Positions 24,682-36,000 of a stretch of DNA of 64,000 nucleotides are shown here, in pieces. Numbering within the stretch: the stretch's first letter is position 1; every line of letters begins with the position of its first letter. Below the pieces are notes generated by a model. That model did not search any database. It was not told the origin of the DNA and saw only the letters and a program-made list of their open reading frames with translations. The stretch comes from Nelumbo lutea (Eukaryota > Streptophyta > Magnoliopsida > Proteales > Nelumbonaceae), in the NCBI GenBank assembly GCA_022828595.1, contig JAKGHH010000004.1, forward strand, positions 51,944,922 through 52,008,921, read 5' to 3'. The translations under genes and the position numbers were made by a program.

Positions 24682-25600
24682 TTCTGTCAGGCCAAGAAAT
24701 AAACTATGGAAGGTCTTTAGTGGTGTTCATTAGGAATGTTCCTCACCATCACTAGAAATTTTTGTCTAATGTAATTTGTAATAAAAATCCTCTATCGGGT
24801 TTTAAATATTTAGTGTCTAGATTGGGCTCAAAGGTGTGGTCAACACATCCCAGCAACCCTTGGTTGAAAAAAGTAAGCTCATGTATCAACTCATGGATTT
24901 CTAAACTCCTTTCTCAAGTGTGTGGATCCATCCTAATAAAGTCATCTCTTTAATTAATTCCAATGTATCCAACGTTAACCACAATTTCGTCATCCCAAAC
25001 ACACAAAAAGATGGAGAAACTTGTAAGAGACTATTGGTGGCATGACAAGAATAATGGCTCGGGGTACTCGACTGCATGGTCTAAGTTATGCTTGTCAAAG
25101 GGAATGAAGGGGGACTAGGATTCAGATATGGAACCCAAATGAATAAAGCAGTATTCAACAAATAGATTTGGAGACCATTTACATGCAAAAGTTCATCATG
25201 GGTTTCAACGATTCAAGTTAAATACATTGCTAGAACCAGTGTATTTGGAGCTAAAAAAGGCTATAACAGTTCCTTATGGTGAAGATATCTAGGTGCATGG
25301 GCTTCTATAAGAGCTAAAACCAAATGTGTTATGGCTAATGAAATATGGAACATCACTACAAGCTCCCCACAATCCATGCATGCCAACCATCTAGGGAGAC
25401 TCCCCCAAGTTAAACCCTCAACTAGCCTTCAAACCTTATTGGTGGTTGACCTCCTGACTAGCGATAATTCTTGGAACCTCCAAAAGTTACAACAACTGTT
25501 TGAAGCAGTAATCAATCCAGAGCTTGACTCTAATCAATTAATTTGGAGACTATTACTGAGAGGCCAGTTAAAAGTTTCCTCAATTTAAAAATAGCTGATC

Positions 25601-25898
25601 AAGACTCTCAAAGAATCATTCAACCTAAAAGCTTAACCTGTTAGGTGAGGTTCTCAAATAGGTTAATATTCTCTAACACGCCTCACCACACGAAAGCCCA
25701 TTGGGCTTGAAACGTGAACAACCACAAGCCCACCCATACCATGTGCTGAAACCTATTTAATTATAATGGGGTATCGAGGATCAAATGCTAGACCACTTGG
25801 TCAAAATCGCTCTGATACTATCTCAAAGAACCATTCAACCTAAAAGCTTAACCTGTTAGGTGAGGTCCTCCAATAGGTTAATGTTCTCTAACAAAGAC
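25601..25898 (-). mobile_element. TRIM retrotransposon, 288 bp with 73-bp LTRs and 5-bp TSD
   Basis: The element 25606-25893 has direct repeats 25606-25678 and 25821-25893, each 73 bp and nearly identical. On the minus strand the LTRs start TGTTAGAGAA. Immediately after the upstream LTR comes TAGTATCAGAGC (25820-25809), one base from TGGTATCAGAGC, the standard initiator-tRNA-Met primer-binding site. A purine-rich GTGGTGAGGCG precedes the downstream LTR. It is flanked by AAGAC at 25601-25605 and 25894-25898. There is no coding sequence, as expected for a terminal-repeat retrotransposon in miniature. It sits in the LINE just before its zf-RVT part. Confidence 0.93.
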
Positions 25899-26739
25899 CT
25901 TCCCAACATCTTCAAACTCAAACTTTGACTAGAAACTTTTAAGGAAAACTAGTATTCCACCCAGATTTTAACTATTTGCATAAAAACTTCTATGGGGAGG
26001 CATCCTTATGAAGGATAAATGCATAGCTTGGATCTCATAAGAAGATCAAAAATGTCGATTTTGTTGTTCTGAGATGGAGACTGACAATCACTTATTCTTG
26101 TATGTTTTCTCGATGAATCTGGTGCTAGGACCAAGTAGGTTTCGACCTTGATAGGGTCACCTTGAAGCCTATTCACACAATACTTACAGGCTGGTTAAAT
26201 TCTTTGAAGGCCACAAGGCAAAGATACATACCTTTTCTTGTTTGGAAAAGGCTGTGTTTTTACTTTATGTTATCTAGAAAGTGAGGAATAAACAAGTTTT
26301 TGAGCACATATCGTTATTTCCCATGTCAATTCTGGAACAGGTAACACATTACACAAATTCATGTCTCAAATCCAAGACACTCCACAAAGAGACACACCAA
26401 CATGAACATGCATCATCTTTGCCTTTTAATACTTTAGAAATTAACTGATATCTCTTTTGAACCCAATACAGGTCATGAAGGACGAGCATTCATCATCTAA
26501 TGCATCATAGGAGAAACAATTGCTGAAGGAAAAGCTTGTTGGGTTGATTCCAGCTACAATGCAGAAATTAAGGTATTAAAGTCAATAATGACTCCATGAA
26601 GCTTGTAAATCTTCTAAATGGTGGTGATAAACTGAACGAGTGGGTGATATAGCTACATTGGAATCGACTTAACTCCTACTGTATAGTTATGTTTCTAAAG
26701 TAGTAATGATATGATGCTACTTTATTTTGCAAAGAAAGA

Positions 26740-27338
26740 AAGAAAGTTATATGGGACCCACTAGAAATCGATTTGCCACATGTAATGCATCTGGTCCTAG
26801 TTGTGTGGACTTTATTTAAGCCCATTAATAATTCTAATATTCATCTATTTTTTTTCCATCCACAAAGCTCATATCAATTGGCCTACATTTGAATGTATCC
26901 ACCAAGTTATTAGGAATGAATATATACTCATAGTATACTCTCTATTCATAATTTCCATCACTGCAATATGGAAGGACTTGTTTCATAAACGTAGCCACAG
27001 TGACATGTCCTCTTTCAAGATGGGAATCCCTTGAAAACAAAGAAACATGAATTTTCAAAATAAATTATATTTTACAAAATTCTTTCAAACAACATTTGAA
27101 ACCATTAATGCTAGTCTCTTGCTTCTCATGAAAAAGAACAACTACTATGATGTTCTCTTTTGTCTGATAAAGGAATAGATTCATCCACCCCTTAGATCCT
27201 TTCATTATTGTTCCAACACACCCAAGTATTGACTCCAAAAGGATCTCACTAGTTGGCATGTCAAAAGTAAATAATTTCAAAATCTAGTTAATTAAGTGCC
27301 AATCTTAGGTTTATATGCAAGAACTTAGATTCCCCACT
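26740..27338. other. Gene-free stretch
   Basis: Open frames on both strands (26801-27034 plus, 27280-27065 minus) show no recognisable family and no paired repeat ends. I see nothing that identifies this stretch. Confidence 0.4.
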
Positions 27339-27559
27339 GTCAGCACCCAATTTTTGCTTGGTCCCTTCACCTTAGTTCTTTAACAGACCCTAAAGCTTAA
27401 AAGTATAACTAGGTCAAACTAAAACTTATTGAAACCCAAAATTTCCTCCTTTTGACGCAATCGATACATTAATAACCTTACTAATAAAATTAGCCTCTGA
27501 TTAATAAGGACATTGAGATCAACATCTAACACTACATAGGATTTAGCACCCCGATCAGA

Positions 27560-30340
27560 CATGACTCCTAGACTTAGGAAGTTATATCTTATCTACACAT
27601 TAAATTTCATCACCAAACTCTAAAGATCCACTGTTCATCACATCAACTTCCTCTTTAACGGTCCCAATCTATGCAATGTTTAAACCTTGACTCCATAAAA
27701 TCAAATGCGATACATTCATTGCTTCAAGGATACTAAGATACGATTAATTCCCAAATCCCACCTCAAATCTTCAACGATCAACCTAAAATATTCCAAGATT
27801 CTATTTTGGCGACCTTGGATGAATAGAGCTAGACAACCAAGATCAATAAATTCTTTATCAGATTTGAACTTTACACTCGACTAGACACCTCATATCCATG
27901 CCATATGTTAAATTTCAACTCAAAATTCCCTTGTTTAATTGTCTGAGCAACAAATATTTCAATTTAATAATTATTATTAAAGCACATAAGATATCATAAC
28001 CCAAACAACCAAACACCTCTCATTAAGTCCAACATCCTCAAAATAATCCACTCATCCAATTTCAACCTTAAATTCATCATTTTCTTTCTAAAATAAGCAA
28101 GATTTCATTTCAAACCTTTACATTGATTGATGAACCATATGCTAAAACCTTAATCTGAACCAAATCTTTTAATCTACATTTCTAATCACATATTCATTTA
28201 TTCCATCAAATTCAAGACGTCTAGAAATGCATACCTACCAAATTTCATCCCAAAATTCCTCATTTAACCTATCATTGAGCCAAGATTCTATTTTAGCAAA
28301 TTTATTAGTTAGAGCTTTTTAGCCATAGATTTCCATTATCCAAGCTTTGTTTAACTAATTAGACCTCACCATAATCTTTAGAGGCCCAGAAACCTCAGTA
28401 CGCCAAATTTCATGACTTAATTCTCCATTTAACCGTTAAAGAAGCAACATTCCATTTTAAACCTCCTTATTGGTTAATAAACCATAAGCTAAAACCTTGA
28501 TTTGAACCAAAATTTTCAAGTTACATCTCTGATCACAAATTCATTGACCGGATCATCCTGGCATTAACAAGTGCACTAGCTGGTCAAGTAATAAAGTAGT
28601 GAGTGAAGTATCATTCCCACAAGGATTCAGGAAACAGTTACCAATATTAAATTGGTCACTTCTTATATGATCAACAACAAATCAAAACTTTATTCAAAAG
28701 CTAAAAATCCTAAACTAAAGTCCATCTAAATTATTAGCCCAATTGCCTTCAATTCAGGTTAGAAGAGTAAGCAGTTAAAATTAATCTCAGAATTCAGCAA
28801 TCAACCAAATTGAATCAATCGAATAGATTGTGATTGAGCCTTGGTTTGGTGAAACCCCAAGGTCATGAACAACCTCCTTCAAGTGCATGTTCATCCTATG
28901 CATGAGTAATGATCCCCATATCTCTATCAAGGATCTAATCCCATGCAAGTATTTCTTCAAACATTTCTAAGGTATCAATTCAAATTTGAATTGATCACCA
29001 AATAAATTGTGCAAGGTATCTCTAACCTTGCATGCAATTCAGTTATTGAATAGTAGATCTGAATTCCTAGAGTCTTTCTCAAGCACTCCAAGAATTCTAA
29101 TCTTAGATCAATTCGGCCAATCTGAAAATTTATAGATCTGAATTCTCTTTCAAGCAATTCAGATCTTACAATCTCAGATCTGAGAATTCAGATATGAGTT
29201 TTGAAAGTTTAATTGGCTAAATTGATATACAATTAACCCCTATTCAAGAAACTTCAAGAACAATTCACACCCATTCGAATGAATAAAAAGAAATTGATTG
29301 TTGATCTGAAATTTTACAAACTTAATTATATCAAGAAAGAATGGAAGAGGGAGGAGAAAAAAAATTACAACAAGAAAACTGAATTCGAATCAAAGGAAAA
29401 TGAAACTAGAATGAAATTATTACAATAGATCTCTGAATCAAAAACCCCCAAATCTCGAACTCACATTCTCTTCTTGCTAGTTTGACTTGAACTCCTTCAG
29501 CCCTTCTTCTTCTCCTCCTTGCGCCTAGCCCTTCTTCTATTTTCTTCTCTTTAAGGTGTTCGAACCTCTAGGATTGGGAGAGCCTTGATCTCAAGCAATT
29601 GAATACCTCACCCCCCTTCTAGAGGCCTCCTTATATAGATTTTCAAGGGGGCTCTTGCCCCTTCTTGAAGCTTTTAGAATGGGGTGTATTACACCCCCTT
29701 TTTGAACTTTCTAGAGTTCTCTCTTGAAAGCCTTCTAAGGGTTGTTGCCCCTAGCTTTTTGGGCTGAGAATTGGTCTTCTCTGCTGGGCTGAATTTTACT
29801 CTTTGCTAGGCTTTCTTTTCTTGGGTTTTCTCAAGGAATCAACTTATACTTCTTGGGCCGAAGTGTGCTCCCTTGCTTCCATAACCGGGCTGGGCTGAAT
29901 TTGGTCTTTTTGGACATTCTTTTCTTACATTTTGCCTTCTTTTTCTTGGATTAACTACCCCTGAAATCTTTTTTTAGCATTAAGCTAAATTATGGTAAAA
30001 TTAAATAAAACTGACATAATAATCAATGCAAAGACCTCATAAATTATAGATAAATTGTATTTTCTTCATTCATCTCTTCCATCATATTAAGGCTGCCCAA
30101 AAATGCATATCCACCAAATTTCATACCAAAATTCCCCTATTTGACCCACCATCAAACTAAGATTTTGTTTCAGTAAATCTTGTTAATTAAAGTATACTAT
30201 CCTTAGATTTCCATCATTCAAACATCAAATGAACAATTAGACCTAACCACCATGCTTAAAGACCAAAAAACCATTGTATGTCAAAATTCAAGACCTAATT
30301 CACCTGTTTGGCCATTAAACTAAAAGATTTTATTTTGATG
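27560..30340. repeat. Diverged tandem array, about 165-bp step (about 335-bp dimer)
   Basis: The motif AAATTTCATNNCNNAATTC with a following CATTTAACC-like block recurs near 27600, 27745, 27906, 28060, 28240 and 28405, then after the solo LTR at 30116 and 30283. Spacings where measurable are 165 and 167 bp. Alternate units share more (ACCATATGCTAAAACCTT near 28135 and ACCATAAGCTAAAACCTT near 28482), so the higher period is about 335-347 bp. Identity between units is low. No coding potential. Confidence 0.7.
28540..30073. mobile_element. Solo LTR, 1524 bp with 5-bp TSD
   Basis: The element 28545-30068 starts TGACCGGATC and ends GTATTTTCTTCA, giving the 5'-TG...CA-3' ends of an LTR. It is flanked by TTCAT on both sides (28540-28544 and 30069-30073). 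The flanks rejoin the tandem array in register. On the minus strand a TATATAAGG box near 29640 precedes a purine-rich segment, and TTGTGGGAATGATACTTCAC lies near the far end, so transcription probably ran on the minus strand. No internal retroviral-like genes are present. The family is not assigned. Confidence 0.85.
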
Positions 30341-31559
30341 CACTAGATTAAATTGCCTCTTTATCTGTCCTAACATGAGACATCAAGAGGGTGGGGGTAG
30401 ATGTCAACCCTATGCTTGACATATTGGAACACATGGATAAATAAAATTGACTCTAATAGACTTAAAAAACCTAAAACACCAAAACTACCCCCACTTAAAG
30501 TTAAGAAAAGGCAATATAACATTTATTGGTGAGTTAAATTTATATTTTATGCCATAGGGAGTCCCAAATATGATACTACAATGACAAACACACCTTAGAC
30601 TCTCATTGGATGCACAAAAATTAATAAGTTTTAAACATGTTTTTCCTTCATTTTTCTATAAATAAATACCAAACTCGAGCCTAGGGTGAAGGAGGAGAGA
30701 CCCTAAAAGCATTCATAGCCTTTATAAAAATCCCATTTGCCAATAATCTTTAAGTATTTGATCCTTAAACTTCAAATCCTCCCATAGTGTTTTAGATTGG
30801 AGATTTGTAAAAACTCTTCAAACTTTAATAGTTTTAGATTTTCTTAACATTAATGGCAAACTAGAAGCACCCTCCAGCTTAAAATCTCACTCAAACATCA
30901 TTTCAACCCATTTCAGCTGTTGAAAAATCCTTACCAAGGTTATACACGAGAGATAAGCTTCTCACTTTATTGTTTAGCTCAAGTTCGTAATTCCTGTATT
31001 AGTTTAGTTTTGGGTTGCTTAATGTTATAAAGCTTTGGTAACTTACATTCTTAGCTTCGTCTAGACTAGGATAAAGAGGTAGAGAGGCAAGAGTCTTAGG
31101 GAAATTAGTACCTAAGGCCCAATAATGTCTCGTCAAACTAGTTTTAGGAGAAGTTGGAAGCATTTTTCATAAGATTTCAGAAACTCTAAGAAATAATTTT
31201 ATTGGTTTAGCAACTTGGAGAGAGGGGTGCTTAATACCTTCCCTTTCCTAATCCATTTGAATCCCAAAATCTCTTTTATGAGTGCTTTTCCCATGGAAAA
31301 GTATATTAACTATTTTGAAGGTAAATCAAAATTTCAAAACTGAAATGAGGGTCAATTTCCTCTAAAATATGGGTGGTGACTCCTATGAGCTGACCATGAG
31401 CTTCCTAGAGCTCACACCTACCAATCACAATGTCCAAGGTTTATCTAGAAATTGTCTAGTTTAGTGTTTCTTAAACACCCATACCTTGTACCTAGGATCT
31501 AATCCTGGCAATAGAGACACTCTTTGTCCCTTTTGGACAGAACAAGTATGTCAATCTTT

Positions 31560-33000
31560 TCAAAATAGAATGCCTATGTTTGGTTTGTATACTGAAGAAG
31601 GCGTCTCAAATCATAATCCTATATTTATAGAATAAAGGTTTTTTTTTTCATGGAAACATATTCAATGATATAAGTAGCCAATATATAAACTATCATTTTA
31701 TTCATAATAAAGCATTATACAACTCATGTTGCACATTGAAGAATTCAGATAGAAAGGATACTTAAAGTTGGTGGTTGACTATCTATAAGGAAAGAGTGAT
31801 TCCCCATAAAATTAGAAGCTTCATTGACTAGGTGATTCAAGGCTAGAAATAGTATATATATATATATATTATTAAGTATTTAAATATTTAAAACCATCCT
31901 TTTTTTCTTATTCTATTGGGATACACAATGGGAGTAGCCCATCCCCAAACGCATAACCCTCCACCATGAAAGTGAGATTCAACCCCAAGCCTCTTCAACC
32001 AAAATAGACCCTACCAACTAAGTGAATCGGTACCTTTAAATATTTAGCGATAATTTGGTCCTTCATAGGTCTATCAGAAGACCCTTTAGGCTATGTTTGG
32101 TTTGAAGGAAAAAGTAGGGAAACCTATACAAAGTACCAAACACAGCCTTAAATATAGCCCTCTTGAATGTATAGGGTCAGGCTACCCCTTGTATTTATCC
32201 CTTTTCTTTCTTTTATATTCACAAACAATCAACTCTTTATTAATTAAATTTCAATAAAATTCTCTCTCTCTCTCTCAAAAAAAAAACTAATCAAATAAGT
32301 GATGATTAAAAGTCTCTTTCCATGTTTACCTGATTAATGCTACTAATTGCTCTCTTGCTAGTTAAGGAACCCAAAAACTTACTTTTTTCTTCCTTTTTGA
32401 CTAAAAAATAATTATAATTTGGAATGACATTGGTGTGGCATTTCGTAAATGTTCTTAAATCACTATTTTTTTTGGTATATGGTTCTTAAATTACCTTAAG
32501 CCATTGTACTATTTAAACAACAATCTTTCTTTCTGATTTACATCTTAAAAATTTTAAATCTCTGTGATAAACAAGAACTCATAATGCTGGGTGTCTAAGA
32601 TTTGCATTTGCAATACCAAATAGTTAATGTAAGGTATTGATATTAAAAATGTGTTAATTTTTATGGTTTAGTGTGAAAATATTGATTTGTTTAAAAGGAA
32701 TACTCTTAAATAATCTATAGTAAATGAAAGGAAAGACATTATAAAGTAAAAACATGCTTTTACATTAATTTGTACTATAATAAATTTACATTTCCTCCCT
32801 CCCTATGGAAATAGAATATTTTCTAACCCTTTTCTATTTACCAATGAGCTTAAGGACCAAGAAAACAAATAGGCTACATCTTAAGAAATAAACTAAAAAC
32901 CAACAAAATTTAGAGAAAAGAGTCAATAGTAGACACATATACAACAAAATAATGGACCAAGACTTAGATCTTCAACTTGTGAATCCATTTCTTTTAATGT
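31560..33000. other. Gene-free stretch between the repeat block and the CAX gene
   Basis: AT-rich, with short microsatellites ((AT)n at 31857, (CT)n at 32263) and the 59-bp MITE at 32089. The last 130 bp would be the 3' UTR of the antiporter gene. I see nothing else. Confidence 0.4.
32086..32150. mobile_element. 59-bp PIF/Harbinger-like MITE derivative
   Basis: The element 32089-32147 starts GGCTATGTTTGGTTTGAAGG and ends TACCAAACACAGCC. TTA flanks it on both sides. It shares its left half with the 130-bp element at 37923-38052, so it appears to be an internally deleted form of that family. It is too short to be anything but non-autonomous. Confidence 0.8.
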
Positions 33001-33001
33001 A

Positions 33002-36000
33002 CTACGTTTTGGGAGAGTTCTCTGCTGCAACACAATTCAAGTTATTAGTTCAAAAAATATACATTTAACATTAAAATAATGTATAAAACATATAGGAAAT
33101 ATTTTATCAAAATAATTTACAATGAAAGAAAAAGATCTTAAAGATATTTTCCACACAAAAAGGTTTATGGATTGTACATCATGTGCATATGTATTATATG
33201 TGTATGCACATGTGTAGTAATGCCAATCTAAATACATATCAGGTAAGCTTTATAAAATTAGAAATCATTAAGTTACATTTAAATGATTTTGCCAATTCAA
33301 AATTCATTTTAGTTGGAAGAAGGAAACTAAATGTCTATGTAACAATGAGGTTTAAATATCATTAAATTAATTATTTGCCTAAGAGATATTATATAGGTAA
33401 TTGATTCATTTGACTGATTTATAAGAACATGATGAATGTAACCTAGTATAAGTAACAACATTGTTTCATCCCTCTATAAGTTATAGAAAAATAATTGGAG
33501 AAATGTAGAGTAAAATATGGAAAATAAACCATTCATGTAGTCTTGCATAAGATAGTGAAATTAGAAATACCTAGGGCACTTGAATGGGACAAAAAACACC
33601 TTTTGTAGCAAATTGTTTGATATTATTTACAAAATAAACATAAAGTAAGAGTGGTACGAAATGAATGAGAAATATGATTTTTCACCATCAATATTTTCAT
33701 TAAGTTTAATTTATGACATCTTTATTATTTCCATTCAAATAATATTTTAGACTAGGAAGATATCATATCAAAATGACTCAACTTGAAATTTTACATGGAT
33801 TGGACTTGGAACTATATCATTTATTTTCTAATTTAGGCCCAAACCAAGCCCTTGGATAACCTAGGCTTGGACTAAGCTTGGACCAATTTATACCAAAGCT
33901 TGACCCATTTAAAACTAACTAGTAATTAATTAACCAACTATGTGTGGCTTAGGTTACTTTTTTATAAATTCCTATGTAATGGTTTAGATTCCATATACCA
34001 TCATAATCATCTAAGCTTTGTCCTTTGTGGGTAGGGCTAAGTGAATCTTGGTTTGCCATCCTATATATATTTATTGTGGTTTAGATTCTATATGTAGGTT
34101 AATAATATGGAGCCCATATCAACTAGTATTTTTAAAGTATAACCCTAAGGCTGCGTTTGAAAATAATGCGAATAAGTGTGGATGCAAATATGTAGAGTGT
34201 AAAATGGTCCATATAAATTGCAAAGTTGGGTTAGTTTTGCATTGACAAATTTACCTTCTTACCAAACAAACTTTTAGCCGTAATGGATGCAAACACGGAT
34301 TCCAATAAAGCATATGCTTTTTTTATCAAAAGCCCACTTGAATGAAAATTTATTTCTTTTACATCTTATTATCAATGTAAATATGCATTGGTTTGCCATT
34401 TGTCAATGCATAAATGTAATGTTGCCAAAAACAAGCAAAAGTGAACCAGAGTGCAAATTTACCCTGAACCGGGATTTACACTCCATTTGCATCATTTTCA
34501 AACACAACCTAAATCACTAATTCCTAAATACAATTAACCTTACTATCATCGTTGAATGCTACTGGTACTTTGTATGAGGTATTTATTATTCTATTGTTTC
34601 TTTTCTTCCTCTTGTAAAACAAAGGGAAGTTAACTTGTGGATTGAGTCATTAGTTAAGAAAACAAGGAGAGCAACATATGGATGTGTGAATGTTGGTTGC
34701 TGAGTTGAGTTAAAAAGTTTGCATTTGTCTTTTTAATTACTACTTAAATTTTGTTGCATTTGCATTTTTAAGTAGTTAAAGCTTTAAAACAAGTATATAA
34801 AAAAATATTGAGAATTAATATAATCATAATTGAGGCTAAGTTTATGTTACATGAAATCTTTTAAACCCTAAAATACCTACAAGTTAGTATGTTCATATAT
34901 AAATTTTAACTATATATTCTTTGGGATTTGTGCTAAATTTATAGAATGTAATTGTATATTTATATTAATAGGATAAATTTAAAAACCACTCAATTAATAA
35001 AATAGTACATAATCAAAATAATATGCCCTTTTTATGGATTGATAGAGTTTAAATCTTGTACACATTTTAAATTCCTTCACTTATATAACATATGTTATGA
35101 GGTTAAGTTTTAATTTTATTTATTTATTTTGGTAGATGAATGGACTACAGTACAAAGAGGGGTTGGCCCCTTCCTCCAACCCCATGAGGTGGGATCGAGG
35201 TTCAAAATATCGATACAATACAATCGATATGAGACATATCATATCATATCTTTGAGCCCCCATAAATCTGTTTATAGGTGTTTTTTTACAAAATCTTTTT
35301 AATGTAGAATAATATATTCAAAATTAAAATTTAAAAATAAAAAAACTAAAAAAATACATGTATTGGTCAAAGTATCGATACACCTTCGAGGTTAAGGTAG
35401 TATTAAGAATATGAAGATAAATCACATAGAGATAAAGGGTGTAATAATTTTCAAATTTATTTGCATTTCATAACAATAAAAAGCATAAACTTAGAAATTA
35501 AGGATGCAATAATTAATCCAATTACATAGTATTTATTTTAAACCCAAATAGCTAATTAACATGATGCTAACTTTTTTTTGGGGGGTTTTGATGATAAGCT
35601 AACTTTGAGATTAAGTGGGAAAGCACATAACAAGTAACTTGAATTATGAGATTTTCAAACCCACATTGCTAATGCAAAACTAAGTTATTTGCAGTAAATA
35701 AAGTTAACCACTGAAAATATAAATTATAAGTAGTAAAAATTAGTAACACAAATAAAAGAATTTTACCTCATCTATTGTGTTTATATTAGTTAATTATTTG
35801 TTTGAAAGGTAAATGAAGATTTATAAGAAAAGGATATACAACCCCCCCCCCCCCACGAGAAGAGGAAGCTCTATACATTCTTATAGAGGCTAAAACAACA
35901 TAGAACAAAAACTAATTAAGCCAGTCCAACCAAATGGCTCCTCCCCACCTATCATGGAAATCCCTCTTTCGAGATGCCTTCCCCTTCAACCCATAAAATC

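Larger units (their letters stand above)
22700..26720 (+). mobile_element. Decayed L1-type LINE (endonuclease, RT, zf-RVT, RNase H), with two nested insertions
   Basis: Broken plus-strand frames appear in LINE ORF2 order. About 22720-23100 is an endonuclease-like part (MGDISDIYL, then TTLHHLPIIS). About 23600-24400 is reverse transcriptase: NPHKALRLDGFTAYFYQYFW, then FQFGFLKNR, then KLDMSKAFDRMKW. A zf-RVT segment at about 26045-26105 reads KCRFCCSEMETDNHLFLYV. An RNase H remnant lies at 26490-26660. Many stops and frameshifts show it is dead. The hAT MITE at 24404 and the TRIM at 25606 interrupt it, each with a clean duplication. A purine-rich (GAAA)n near 26735 may mark the 3' end; the 5' start is uncertain. 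Confidence 0.85.
27339..31520 (+). mobile_element. Possible very long LTR or non-coding Ty3-like element region
   Basis: The stretch begins TGTCAGCACCCAATTTTTGC, a start similar to LTRs of the Tat/Ogre group of Ty3 elements as I remember them. Near 30657 a TATA-like CTATAAATA is followed by a GA-rich leader. Further on, GGTGCTTAATACCTTCCC and GGTGGTGACTCC resemble sequences near the 5' leader of that group. No gag or pol was found and the second boundary and duplication were not resolved. A tandem array and a solo LTR lie inside. This is a hypothesis. Confidence 0.35.
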
